From Bhargavaea ullalensis (GTDB lineage: Bacteria; Bacillota; Bacilli; Bacillales_A; Planococcaceae): DNA of 64,000 bases. This document shows positions 41,847 through 50,920 of the stretch, in pieces. Both the position numbers and the translations under genes were made by a program. The stretch lies in assembly GCF_040545425.1 (NCBI RefSeq), contig NZ_JBEPLW010000004.1; one strand, given 5' to 3'. The notes under the pieces are model-generated. The model was not told where the DNA came from. It worked only from the letters and a program-made list of their open reading frames with translations, and ran no database searches. The stretch's first letter is position 1; every line of letters starts with the position of its first letter.

Positions 41847-41915
41847 TTTCAATCATCGGCAATCACTGTATAATAGGAAACAGCAGGACCCGCGCCAGAT
41901 TGACGGCTGCGGGTC
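41847..41915 (+). promoter_or_regulatory. Promoter and leader hairpin of the HPr kinase-like gene
   Basis: TATAAT at 41869-41874 with TTTCAA 16 bases upstream. The leader then folds GACCCGC (41887-41893) against GCGGGTC (41909-41915), with two more inner G-C pairs and no U-run. Confidence 0.5.
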
Positions 41916-41954
41916 GACTAAATGACACGGGAAAACCGGGATTCGGAGAGAACG

Positions 41955-42887
41955 ATGGAGACCAAAACAGTAACTGTCAAACAAATCAGCGATGCCTTCT
42001 CACTTGAAGTGCTGGCGGGAAAAAAAGAATTGCACCGGACGATCGACAAAGCGCAGGTCCGCCGGCCGGGTCTTGAATTTCTCAACCATTTCGACTTTAT
42101 TGCAACGGGACACGTGCAAATTCTCGGCCGGAACGAGATCAGCTATCTGCACACACTGGACGACAAGGAAGCCCGGCACCGGATCGGCAATATGGTCACG
42201 TATGACCCGCCCTGCGTCATCATCACGTCAAATCAGGAAGAGCCGGACGGACTTCTGACTTATTGCGGTGAAGCCCGAATCCCGGTATTGCGGACGCCGG
42301 ATTCCATGACGGAATTTGTGCAGAAACTAAATGGTTTCCTCGTCAAAAACCTCGCCATGGAAATGGCCATACACGGTGTGTGTGTGAATGTTTCGGGGAT
42401 CGGCGTGCTGCTTCGCGGGAAGTCGGGCGTCGGAAAAAGCGAGACGGCCCATACGCTCATCGGCCGCGGCCACCGGCTCGTGAGCGATGACATCGTCGTC
42501 ATCCGAAAGCTGAGCCCCCAGACCCTGCTTGGCACGCATGACGGCAACAACCGCGAATTCCTGGCTCTCCGGAGCGTGGGACTGCTCAATGTCGTCCGTA
42601 TGTACGGGCGCACTTCCTTCCAGGAAGAGACGCGCCTGACACTCGATATCGAACTCATCGAGTGGGAAAAAGACGCACTCAACAATGAGCTTGAAGTCGA
42701 CATGAAATACAAGGAATACATGGGTGTGAAAATCCCGCATATCCAGATTCAGCTGCAGCCCGGCCGGGACGTCGCCGGCCTGATCGAAGCAGCGGCGAAC
42801 AACTGGTACCTCCGGATGCAGGGATACAGCGCAGCCGAGGAATTCCGCCACCGGCTTGAAGAAGCGTTCCATGACGAAGAAGAATAA
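41955..42887 (+). CDS. HPr kinase/phosphorylase-like protein, divergent
   Basis: 310 residues, the same length as B. subtilis HPrK. The N-domain keeps LEVLAGKKELHR and RPGLEF; the C-domain keeps AIHGV, the P-loop GKSGVGKSE, VSDD (catalytic Asp pair) and QPGRDVAGLIEAAA. The usual signature EIRGLGIINV reads ALRSVGLLNVV here, and the middle of the C-domain is diverged. Normal HPrK genes sit with lgt; here the neighbours are a YcdB-like gene and a cyclic-di-GMP gene. It may be a second HPrK-type kinase with another target. GGAGAG precedes the ATG. Confidence 0.75.
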   Translation: METKTVTVKQISDAFSLEVLAGKKELHRTIDKAQVRRPGLEFLNHFDFIATGHVQILGRNEISYLHTLDDKEARHRIGNMVTYDPPCVIITSNQEEPDGLLTYCGEARIPVLRTPDSMTEFVQKLNGFLVKNLAMEMAIHGVCVNVSGIGVLLRGKSGVGKSETAHTLIGRGHRLVSDDIVVIRKLSPQTLLGTHDGNNREFLALRSVGLLNVVRMYGRTSFQEETRLTLDIELIEWEKDALNNELEVDMKYKEYMGVKIPHIQIQLQPGRDVAGLIEAAANNWYLRMQGYSAAEEFRHRLEEAFHDEEE

Positions 42888-42895
42888 GACCGGCC

Positions 42896-42968
42896 TAAAA
42901 AACCCCTTAACGGCCGGATCCATAGAGGATGATCCTGCATCCGCCGGCCGGAGTGCGGGTTTCCTGCG
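42896..42968 (+). terminator. Terminator-like hairpin after the HPr kinase-like gene
   Basis: Nested pairing of AAACCC with GGGTTT and CGGCCGG with CCGGCCG around a GGATCC-rich loop; only three Ts follow, so it is a weak candidate. Confidence 0.4.
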
Positions 42969-43054
42969 TTTCCGCCGGTTCTCCCCATGCCTGAAAACAA
43001 GCCTGGCAGGGTAAGGAATTGGAAGCGGGGCGCATACATAAAGGATGTGAAGCC

Positions 43055-45838
43055 ATGAAAGACCATTCACGCTACCGGCAACTGGCAAACCTTACAAGGC
43101 TGATCAATACGAAGCTGCAGCTCAAAGAAATGCTCGAAGCCGTCACAGAAGCCATTTCCGAGGAAGTGTTCCAATGCGATTCCGTCGGCATTTATATGCC
43201 TCAGGCCGACGGCTCTTTTCGCGGCTATACCGGCAAGCCGGACTTCATCAACGGCATGACGATCGACATGCACGTGATCGACCCGAAGAACGATGCTCTC
43301 GTCAGGGAAGTCGTTGAGAAAAACCGGCCGGTCTACATTCCGGACACCGCATCGGATGAGCGGCCGAGCGACTGGGCGGTTGATTCATTTCTGATCCGGT
43401 CTCTGCTCGTGCTGCCGATTTCGTTCGGGGACGAGCTTTTCGGCCTCGTCTTCCTGTTCAACTACGGGCAGCCGATGAATATCACCGATGAACAGCGTGA
43501 AACGGTCGAGGCATTCGTCAATATGGCGGCGGTCGCCATCCGCAACGCCAACGACCTTCACCGGAAAGAGGATCTCCTTCAGGAAAAACAGTTCCTGCTC
43601 AATGTGAACCGGGAGCTGTCACGGTGCGAGACCATGCAGGATGCGATTGAAATCTGTTTCCGCTATATCGGGGAAGTCCTCAAAAATGACAATGCCGCCG
43701 TCCATCTGCTTGACCCGCTTGCCGGCAGGAAGATCGAGCCTGCCAAGCTGTCCAAGCAAAGCAGCTGGAGCGAGGACGAGTGGCTGAAAGTGCATAAAAT
43801 GACAGTTGCTGATATTTTGTCCGACAAAGTGTATCAGGAGGCAGTACAGACGAGAAAGCCGATTTTCATACCGGATGTCACAAAAGACAGCCGGCCGGAC
43901 CCCCAAGTGACAAAAGCTTTCGGCATCCGCGGCCTCTCGGTGTTCCCGCTCGTCGCGATGAACGAAGTGCTCGGCTTCATCGCGGTCCCGAATCTCAGCG
44001 ATGAACTCGTCGACTACCCGAAATCGGTCCAGCAGCTGGCCCAGTCGGTCGTGGATTCGACCGCTTCCACGCTGTCGAACCTGCTGTACATGGACAAGCA
44101 GGAAATGATCATCGAAGAACGGACATCCCAGGTGCGTGAAAAGAACCGCGAGCTGGAACGTGTCGTCACCGAGCTGGAGAACCTGTCACGAGAGAAAGAA
44201 CTCATTCTCAGTTCGGCGGGGGAGGGGATTTTCGGGCTCGATCTCCAGGGACATATGACATTTTGCAATCCGGCCGGCCTTGAAATGCTCGGGTTTGAAC
44301 GTGAAGAAGATATTGTGGGGCTGCCGTGCGGATGGATTTTCTGGGGAGACCCGGCAAAGACGACCGGCTGCGCGGTCGGCCCGGACAACAAGCCGATGGT
44401 TCAGGTAGACCGATTTTACAGGAAAGACGCCACCTCCTTCCCGGTGGAATATGATCTGTCGCTCATTCAGGAAGGAGACGACGTTTTCGGCCAGGTCGTC
44501 ATCTTCAAAGACATCACCGAGCGCCGCCAGCTGGAAGACGAGATCAAGTACTATGCCTACTATGACAGTCTGACGGACTTGCCGAACCGGCTTCTCCTGC
44601 GCGACCGCCTGGACCATGCACTCACAAATGCCGCGCTGAACAAAGAACAGCTTGCCGTCCTGTTCCTGGACCTGGACCGGTTCAAGCTGATCAATGACAC
44701 GTTCGGCCACAGCTTCGGTGACCTGCTCCTCAAGGAAGTCGCCATCCGGCTGAGCACTTCGATTCCGGAAACCGGCATTGTCTCAAGGCAGGGAGGCGAT
44801 GAATTCATGATCATTCTTCTCGACGTGAAAACGAAGGAAGAAGTGATCCAGACCGTCGAACGGGTGAACGCCGCATTCGCAGAGCCGATCCTGCTCGAGG
44901 GCCACGAAATTTTCATCAAAAATTCCATCGGCATCGCTGTTTATCCCGAAGACGGGACCGATGCGGAAGCACTCATCCGAAAAGCCGATACGGCGATGTA
45001 CCGGTCAAAAGAAGTGGCCGGCGGAAGTTTCCACTTTTATCACGAAGGCATGGGCCGGCGCACGATAGAAAATGTGAAGTATGAAAACGCCCTGTACCGG
45101 GCGCTTGAGCGCGATGAGTTCGTTCTCTTTTATCAGCCCCAGATGGATTACTGCACAGGAGAGATGGCGGGGGTGGAAGCGCTCATCCGCTGGCAGCATC
45201 CGACTGAGGGCCTCATCCCGCCGAATGTGTTCATTCCGCTTGCCGAACAAACCGGACTCATCGTTCCGATCGGAGAATGGGTGTTGCGTGAAGCGGCCGG
45301 CCAGCTGATGAAATGGATGGATGCCGGCTATGCTCCTGTCAACATGGCGGTTAATCTGTCGGCGGCGCAATTTGAGCAGGATGACCTGGTGACCGTCGTC
45401 GAGCAGGTGTTGGCCGATACCGGAATCCCGCCGCGCTACCTTCACTTGGAACTGACCGAAAATCAGCTCATGCGGGATTCCGAGCTTGCCATCAACACCA
45501 TGCACAGGCTTAAAAAGCTCGGCGTGCAAATCGCCATCGACGACTTTGGAACGGGCTATTCTTCGCTCGGTTACCTTCAGAAGTTTCCGGTGAGCACGCT
45601 CAAGATCGATCGCTCGTTCATACGGGATCTCATGGATGATGACGATGACCGAGCGCTCACTGACACGATCATCACGATGGCGGACAATCTGGGCATGGAA
45701 GTGATCGCCGAAGGAGTCGAAACCGAGCCGCAGGCGGATTATCTGGCGGCCCGCAGTTGCGCACTCATGCAGGGGTATTTCTTTAGCCCTCCGATACCGG
45801 CCAAACAGCTTGAAAAAAGGTTCCTGAAAAATAAATAA
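43055..45838 (+). CDS. GAF-GAF-PAS-GGDEF-EAL cyclic-di-GMP signalling protein
   Basis: 927-residue soluble sensor. Two GAF domains (about 15-170 and 195-345) are followed by a short coiled coil, a PAS domain (about 385-490), GGDEF (RQGGDEF near 575) and EAL (about 680-920). The EAL residues are intact: VEALIRW, VNLSA, LELTEN, DDFGTGYSSL, KIDRSFI and EGVET, so it probably degrades cyclic-di-GMP. GGDEF is intact but the RxxD inhibitory site five residues upstream is missing. No membrane helix. The ATG at 43055 follows AAAGGATG. Confidence 0.93.
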   Translation: MKDHSRYRQLANLTRLINTKLQLKEMLEAVTEAISEEVFQCDSVGIYMPQADGSFRGYTGKPDFINGMTIDMHVIDPKNDALVREVVEKNRPVYIPDTASDERPSDWAVDSFLIRSLLVLPISFGDELFGLVFLFNYGQPMNITDEQRETVEAFVNMAAVAIRNANDLHRKEDLLQEKQFLLNVNRELSRCETMQDAIEICFRYIGEVLKNDNAAVHLLDPLAGRKIEPAKLSKQSSWSEDEWLKVHKMTVADILSDKVYQEAVQTRKPIFIPDVTKDSRPDPQVTKAFGIRGLSVFPLVAMNEVLGFIAVPNLSDELVDYPKSVQQLAQSVVDSTASTLSNLLYMDKQEMIIEERTSQVREKNRELERVVTELENLSREKELILSSAGEGIFGLDLQGHMTFCNPAGLEMLGFEREEDIVGLPCGWIFWGDPAKTTGCAVGPDNKPMVQVDRFYRKDATSFPVEYDLSLIQEGDDVFGQVVIFKDITERRQLEDEIKYYAYYDSLTDLPNRLLLRDRLDHALTNAALNKEQLAVLFLDLDRFKLINDTFGHSFGDLLLKEVAIRLSTSIPETGIVSRQGGDEFMIILLDVKTKEEVIQTVERVNAAFAEPILLEGHEIFIKNSIGIAVYPEDGTDAEALIRKADTAMYRSKEVAGGSFHFYHEGMGRRTIENVKYENALYRALERDEFVLFYQPQMDYCTGEMAGVEALIRWQHPTEGLIPPNVFIPLAEQTGLIVPIGEWVLREAAGQLMKWMDAGYAPVNMAVNLSAAQFEQDDLVTVVEQVLADTGIPPRYLHLELTENQLMRDSELAINTMHRLKKLGVQIAIDDFGTGYSSLGYLQKFPVSTLKIDRSFIRDLMDDDDDRALTDTIITMADNLGMEVIAEGVETEPQADYLAARSCALMQGYFFSPPIPAKQLEKRFLKNK

Positions 45839-45853
45839 GGGGATGAAGCGAAG

Positions 45854-47491
45854 ATGAAAGCAGGTATTGCAGTTCTTGAGTATTTCCGCAAAATTGGGGT
45901 GGACAAAGTGTTCGGCATTCCGGCCGGCAGCCTGAATGTCATCTATGACGGGCTGAACGATTATCCGGATATCGTGCCGATCATCACAAAGCACGAAGGC
46001 GCGGCCGGATATATGGCTGCCGCTTATGCCAAGTATTCGAAACACATTGCGGTCGCCGCCGGCTCAAGCGGTCCGGGTGCGACGAATCTCATCACCGGCG
46101 CGGCGAACGCCATGCGCGAACATCAGCCGGTACTCTTCATCACCGGCGCTGTGCCGATGAGCACGGTCGGCTTCAATGCGTCCCAGGAACTCGATGTGTC
46201 TCCCCTGTTTGCACCGATCACGAAGTACTCCAAACGCGTCGAACGGGCGGAAGACCTCGTTCCGGAAATCGACAAAGCGGTCCGCTTCGCACTTGACGGC
46301 GTACCGGGCCCTGTACATATCGCCATTCCGCTCAACGTCCAGAACGGCCAGGTGGAACCGGAGTTCCCCGAAGAGCCGATCCGGTTCAATCCGCCTGCGA
46401 CCGATATGGCCGCCGTGAAAAAAGCCGTCCAAGAGATGAAGAAACGAAAAACCGGCCTCCTGTTCGCGGGGCAGGGGGTGCGCGGAATGGTACCGGAAGT
46501 AATGATGCTGTCTGAGCTGCTCGGCTGGCCGGTCGTCTGCACGCCTGTCGCCAAAGGTCTCTTCAAAGACACGCATCCGCATTTTGCGGGCATTTACGGT
46601 TTCGCAGGCCATGAATCGACCACACAACTTGTCCAGGAAGGCAGCTTCGAGACGCTCGTCGTCCTCGGATCAAGTCTCGGAGAAACCGCCACGAGCAACT
46701 ACAACGCCAACCTGGCCAAGGACCGATTTGTCATCCACGCCGATATTGACGAGAAAATATTCAACCGGAAATACCCGGCGGATCTTTCGGTTCTCGGCGA
46801 CCTGAACGACGTGCTTCCTAAATTCATCCGAGAACTGCGCCAGCTCGGGGCTTCGCCGAAAACGGCAGAGATCTCTTACAACGCAGCTCCGCTGAAGGCC
46901 GGAGAGGACTTCACGACGAAAAATGCAATGCTGAAACTCCAGGAACTGCTGCCGGAAAAGACCCGCTACGCGATCGACATCACTGAAACGGAAGCCTATG
47001 TCATCCATGACATGAACACAGTTTCCTATGATGCATTCGACATAAATGTCCACTTCGGCGCGATGGGAAGCGGGCTTTCCACCGGCATCGCCGCCAAGCT
47101 GGCCGACCCGGAACGTCCGACTGTGACGATCACCGGCGACGGCTGCTTCTATATGCACGGCATGGAAATCCTGACGGCGAAAGAATACAACATCCCGATC
47201 CTGTTCATCGTCATGAACAACGCCCGCCTCGGACTCGTCTACCACGGGCACAACCTTCAGTTCAAGCGCACCCACACGACCTTCTCGACAAAACCGTTCA
47301 GCATTGCGGACATGGCAGAAGGCATGGACATCCCGAACGCCCGCATCGAATCGCTGGAAGATCTCAACCAGGAAACGATCGACCGGCTCATGCAGCAAGA
47401 CGGCCCGGCCCTGCTCGAAATCGTCCTCGTCGATGACAACCCGCCGCCGATGGGGGACCGTGTGAAATTCCTTTCGGGGTTTGGCGAATAA
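45854..47491 (+). CDS. Thiamine-diphosphate enzyme, acetolactate synthase/pyruvate oxidase-like
   Basis: 545 residues with the three-domain layout of pyruvate-processing enzymes. N-terminal FGIPAGSLNVIYDGL and KHEGAAGYMAAAYA (catalytic Glu) are followed by a middle nucleotide-binding-like domain and the C-terminal ThDP motif GDGCFYMHGMEILTAKEYNIPILFIVMNN. No membrane helix. It starts 15 bases after the cyclic-di-GMP gene with GGGGATGAAG as ribosome site. The close relatives include AlsS and YdaP; the product (acetolactate or acetyl phosphate) cannot be told from sequence. Confidence 0.85.
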   Translation: MKAGIAVLEYFRKIGVDKVFGIPAGSLNVIYDGLNDYPDIVPIITKHEGAAGYMAAAYAKYSKHIAVAAGSSGPGATNLITGAANAMREHQPVLFITGAVPMSTVGFNASQELDVSPLFAPITKYSKRVERAEDLVPEIDKAVRFALDGVPGPVHIAIPLNVQNGQVEPEFPEEPIRFNPPATDMAAVKKAVQEMKKRKTGLLFAGQGVRGMVPEVMMLSELLGWPVVCTPVAKGLFKDTHPHFAGIYGFAGHESTTQLVQEGSFETLVVLGSSLGETATSNYNANLAKDRFVIHADIDEKIFNRKYPADLSVLGDLNDVLPKFIRELRQLGASPKTAEISYNAAPLKAGEDFTTKNAMLKLQELLPEKTRYAIDITETEAYVIHDMNTVSYDAFDINVHFGAMGSGLSTGIAAKLADPERPTVTITGDGCFYMHGMEILTAKEYNIPILFIVMNNARLGLVYHGHNLQFKRTHTTFSTKPFSIADMAEGMDIPNARIESLEDLNQETIDRLMQQDGPALLEIVLVDDNPPPMGDRVKFLSGFGE

Positions 47492-47500
47492 AGCAAAAAA

Positions 47501-47530
47501 CGCCCGGCCGTTGATGGCCGGGCGATTCTT
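47501..47530 (+). terminator. Terminator of the ThDP enzyme gene
   Basis: CGCCCGGCC (47501-47509) and GGCCGGGCG (47516-47524), then ATTCTTTT. Confidence 0.8.
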
Positions 47531-47556
47531 TTGCATGGGGAGAGGGAGAGGCTTCC

Positions 47557-47932
47557 CGACATTCGGAGGCCGAATCTCGACATTCAGCGAGTTGATCCCG
47601 ACATTCACCGCCTCTATCCCGACATTCACCACCGGGCGGCCCGGATTCCGACATTCGGAGGCTGAATCCCGACATTCGGAGGCTGAATCGCGACATTCAG
47701 TGAGTTGATCCCGACATTCGCCGCCTCTATCCCGACATTCGCCACAGGGCAGCCCGGATCCCGACATTCGGAGGCCGAATCGCGACATTCAGCGACGCGA
47801 TCCCGACATTCGCCACAGGGCAGCCCGGATCCCGACATTCGGAGGCCGAATCGCGACATTCAGCGACGCGATCCCGACATTCGCGGTCCCAAACCGGACA
47901 TTCATCGCCGGGCGGCTCAGATCCCGACACTT
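47557..47932. repeat. Intergenic periodic array D (CGACATTC core, 21/29-bp steps)
   Basis: Seventeen copies of CGACATTC or a near match start at 47557, 47578, 47599, 47620, 47649, 47670, 47691, 47712, 47733, 47762, 47783, 47804, 47833, 47854, 47875, 47896 and 47925. Every step is 21 or 29 bases. Spacers come from a small set (GGAGGCCGAAT, AGCGAGTTGAT, ACCGCCTCTAT, AGCGACGCGAT) and the long ones carry a GGCCCGGAT-like block. The array fills the gap between convergent genes. Confidence 0.9.
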
Positions 47933-47967
47933 TCCTCGCGTCCGTCCTGCCCGGCAAATACAAGTAA

Positions 47968-47996
47968 AGCCCCGTCATCTCTGACCAGGCTTTATT
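47968..47996 (-). terminator. Weak terminator of the minus-strand gene at 48.0 kb
   Basis: AAAGCC and GTCA pair with TGAC and GGCTTT around a GAGA loop; the U-run is poor. Confidence 0.45.
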
Positions 47997-48002
47997 CGTC
48001 TT

Positions 48003-48587
48003 CTAAGATAGCGGGAATTCCTCGAAGTATTCGGTGATGGTGGCGATCGTCTTCGTCTTAAAGTCAACAGGGATCGGCTTGCCTTCAGGGTCTTCATAAA
48101 ATGCGTGGCCGTCCCGCTTCACATAACCGATCGACTCCAGCCGGCGTATCAGTTCCTCCGAAAGATGTTCATTGCCGGTGACGGTCACGAACTCATCCGT
48201 CGGGGATACCACCACATCCAGATCCCGATATCCGCCGGTGATCATCACGAGGTCCCCGTCATGCCGCTTCACCCAATTATCCTTCGACCGAATGGAAACC
48301 GGCGCTTTTTCAATCGCCACGATGCCATCCAGGTTCGTTCCAAACATCCGAAGCAGCAACGGTCTCACATGCTCGCCGGTCAGCGCCGGCAAATTTTTCA
48401 GTTCCTCCGCCAGCACCGAGCAATTAGATTGTTCCTCATCAACCTCCAATAAAATCGGAATCCGGTGATAGTCAAACCCGAAAAGCTCTTTCACCGCCCG
48501 GCAGATTTCTTCCGATGCCGCCATCCGGTCTTTTCCATCCAAGCCCGCCAGCGTTTCATCCAACAGCTGGATTCGATCCTTCTCCAA
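48003..48587 (-). CDS. Uncharacterised protein
   Basis: 194-residue acidic cytosolic protein that I do not recognise. It has alternating helices and strands; the C-terminal part (TDEFVTVTGNEHLSEELIRRLESIGYVKRDGHAF) reads like a small alpha/beta domain. I choose TTG 48587 because AAGGGAG is nine bases upstream; the open frame to 48620 has no ribosome site. It ends with TAG and a hairpin. Confidence 0.65.
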   Translation of the reverse strand: MEKDRIQLLDETLAGLDGKDRMAASEEICRAVKELFGFDYHRIPILLEVDEEQSNCSVLAEELKNLPALTGEHVRPLLLRMFGTNLDGIVAIEKAPVSIRSKDNWVKRHDGDLVMITGGYRDLDVVVSPTDEFVTVTGNEHLSEELIRRLESIGYVKRDGHAFYEDPEGKPIPVDFKTKTIATITEYFEEFPLS

Positions 48588-48773
48588 GAAGCACAACTCC
48601 CTTACCGACAAAGTTTGCACAAATCAATCGCTTCAATCAACAGTATGCCATATATCTGGCCCGCTGCGGCACTCATCCGGTTAACGTTTCATGAAAGATT
48701 ATAACCTGTTCCTATCAGAAGAAGTTGAGTGCTAAAATGGTAAGAGAACTGACCCACCAAAGGAGACACCGTG
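48588..48773. promoter_or_regulatory. Divergent intergenic region with extended -10 promoter
   Basis: TGC-TAAAAT (-10 at 48733-48738) lacks a good -35 and probably drives the DUF4145 gene, which starts 36 bases later. Nothing else is evident. Confidence 0.45.
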
Positions 48774-49892
48774 ATGACCGACTCTTATTTCTACTCCTTC
48801 CTCAACCACAAACAACTCGCACTTGTGGCAAACGAACTTGAACAAAGCGTTTATTCAAGCCCCCGGACGATGCTCACCCATGCCCGGGTGCTTGTGGAGT
48901 CTGTCCTCAAGCTGGTCATGCGCGATGAGAAGATGCAGGATCAGCCGTACATGACATTGAAGGAGCGGCTCGATGAAGTGGACCGCCAAGGGCTGCTCAC
49001 CCGAGAAGTGAGAGATGCGCTTGAAATCATCCGGCGGAGCGGGAACCTGGCCGCCCATGAAACGAGGGCGTTCCGCGTGTCCGAGGCGCTCACTTCGTGG
49101 GAAGCGATCTACACCGTGCTGAAATGGTACACCGAAGTGTACGGTGATCCGAATTTCACTTTTCCGGAATATCGTGATCCATCCCTAACAACCCAACAGG
49201 CGTTCGAGCTGCCGGAACTGGAAGCCAGGCTAGAACGGCTGGAATCGCTGCTCCGGCAGCAGATCGGCGGAGAAGGGGAAAAAGATGCACCCGCAGAAGA
49301 GGCGGCGGCTACCGTCGAAACAGAAATCACCGCGGAGCCGCCGGGCTTTACCACTGTAAGGAAAATCCGCTATCAAGACAAGTCGCTCGATGTACCGTAT
49401 TTCCTCCGTGATGCATTCCTCTTGCCGCAGCGGTTCGAAAAGTCCGTCCGGTTCCTTGTCAAACTCGGCGGGGAGGAGGAAGCCCGCATCATGAGCGAGT
49501 TGCCCGCCGATCTGGACGGCCTGCATCAGTCGGCTTCCCGTTATACGGAAAAGAACGACGAGCAGCTGTTCGAGGAACTCGACATCTTTATTGAAGAAGA
49601 AAAAGCCCGCCGGAAAATCCGCATCGAGCGGCCGGGCGAACTGTTCCTTTTCTACAAGGCGGACTGCGTGACGGTGACCGAGAACCTCGCGAAAGCCGAA
49701 CTGACGAAAGAGAACTTCCCGTCACTCACGCCCGGATTCGTCCGGCAACTCGAGGAAAGCGGCATCAAACGTGCCGGCCAGCTTCCGCAGGAACTCGTCA
49801 TCCTCGCGAAATACAAAAACGTCGGCAACGGCACGATTGAAAAACTCTTCGATGACTTAAGCCACTGGCAAAAAGTGAAATCCGCTAAGTAA
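48774..49892 (+). CDS. DUF4145-domain protein
   Basis: 372 residues. The N-terminal 110 residues match the DUF4145 pattern (LVANELEQSVYSSPRTMLTHARVLVESVLK, then NLAAHETRAF), a HEPN-like helical domain often found at the N-terminus of type I restriction subunits. A Glu/Ala-rich linker leads to a C-terminal domain of unknown type ending in a helix-hairpin-like segment (LEESGIKRAGQLPQELVILAKYKNVGNGTIEKLFDDL). No restriction genes are adjacent. AAGGAGA lies seven bases before ATG 48774. Confidence 0.75.
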   Translation: MTDSYFYSFLNHKQLALVANELEQSVYSSPRTMLTHARVLVESVLKLVMRDEKMQDQPYMTLKERLDEVDRQGLLTREVRDALEIIRRSGNLAAHETRAFRVSEALTSWEAIYTVLKWYTEVYGDPNFTFPEYRDPSLTTQQAFELPELEARLERLESLLRQQIGGEGEKDAPAEEAAATVETEITAEPPGFTTVRKIRYQDKSLDVPYFLRDAFLLPQRFEKSVRFLVKLGGEEEARIMSELPADLDGLHQSASRYTEKNDEQLFEELDIFIEEEKARRKIRIERPGELFLFYKADCVTVTENLAKAELTKENFPSLTPGFVRQLEESGIKRAGQLPQELVILAKYKNVGNGTIEKLFDDLSHWQKVKSAK

Positions 49893-50077
49893 CCTTGAGC
49901 TGTTCTGTTAATTGGAGGCATACGCAGTTGCAATATTGGTTCTATTTTTTGCCGTTTGCCGGACTATACAGCTTACCCGCATTGTATGAACCGAACCGCT
50001 TATAAGGAACAGCGGCAGGATTACCCGTCCCCTTTCCCGAAAGGTAACAAAAGAACGAAACGGAAGGGGATAGGAAC

Positions 50078-50824
50078 ATGAACGAACAATACCCGGTGCT
50101 CGAAGGAGCGGAACCATTCTATTTTGAAGTCGGAAAAACCGGCATCCTCGTCTCTCATGGCTTCACCGGAACGACGCAGAGCATGCGTCCGCTCGGCGAA
50201 GCCTTTGCCGAGGCGGGCTACACAGTGTGCGGACCGAGGCTCGCCGGCCATGGTACCCACCACGAAGACATGGAACGCTCAAGCCGGCATGACTGGATCC
50301 GGTCAATCGAAGAAGGCTACGCCTGGCTGAAGGAGCGCTGCGACACGATCCTCATGACCGGCCTGTCGATGGGCGGCACGCTCACGCTTTATATGGCTGA
50401 AAAACACCCGGACATCAAGGCGATCGCGCTGATCAATGCAGCGATCGACATCCCCTCGATGCAACAGGTGACCGAGTTGCAGGACGTCCGCTTTTTGGAC
50501 GCGATCGGTTCTGATATTAAAAAGTCCGGTGTGACCGAACTCGCCTACGACCAGACACCAGTCCATTCGGTAAAGGAAATCCTCGCGCTTATGGAGGAAG
50601 TCCGTTCCGACCTCAAGAAAGTCCGTTGTCCGGCACTGATTTTCGTTTCAGACGAGGATCATGTCGTCCCGCCGTCAAACGCCGAGCTCATCAGGGACAG
50701 CATTTCTTCGGAAATTAAAGACGTGACCCGTCTGCACGACAGCTATCATGTCGCCACGCTGGACAACGACCAGGATACGATCATCAGCCAGACACTCGCA
50801 TTCTTTAAAGAGCATGGAGTCTGA
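50078..50824 (+). CDS. Carboxylesterase (Est30/YvaK family alpha/beta hydrolase)
   Basis: 248-residue serine esterase. The nucleophile is in GLSMGGTLTL near residue 96, the oxyanion-hole motif is HGFTGTTQSM, the acid is in SDEDHVV and the histidine in DSYHVATLD. It hydrolyses short- to medium-chain esters; the natural substrate is unknown. The ribosome site is AGGGGATAGG. In B. subtilis the homologue lies in the secG-rnr-smpB region, so its position here is different. Confidence 0.9.
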   Translation: MNEQYPVLEGAEPFYFEVGKTGILVSHGFTGTTQSMRPLGEAFAEAGYTVCGPRLAGHGTHHEDMERSSRHDWIRSIEEGYAWLKERCDTILMTGLSMGGTLTLYMAEKHPDIKAIALINAAIDIPSMQQVTELQDVRFLDAIGSDIKKSGVTELAYDQTPVHSVKEILALMEEVRSDLKKVRCPALIFVSDEDHVVPPSNAELIRDSISSEIKDVTRLHDSYHVATLDNDQDTIISQTLAFFKEHGV

Positions 50825-50920
50825 GTCAAATTGTTCATGCAGCCGTTCCAGTGCAGGTTAGTTGGGTTCTCGGATAGGGAATAATGAACAATAAGACTAA
50901 AGCCAGACGGGGGCGGTTGA

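Noticed and set aside
46670..47788. A 372-codon minus-strand frame and other long frames through array D
   Set aside because: They are made of 7-residue repeats produced by the 21-bp period, break or shift at 29-bp steps, overlap the ThDP enzyme gene and lack ribosome sites.
47557..47932. CRISPR array
   Set aside because: The repeated core is only about 8 bases, spacers are re-used and 13 or 21 bases long, and no cas genes are near.
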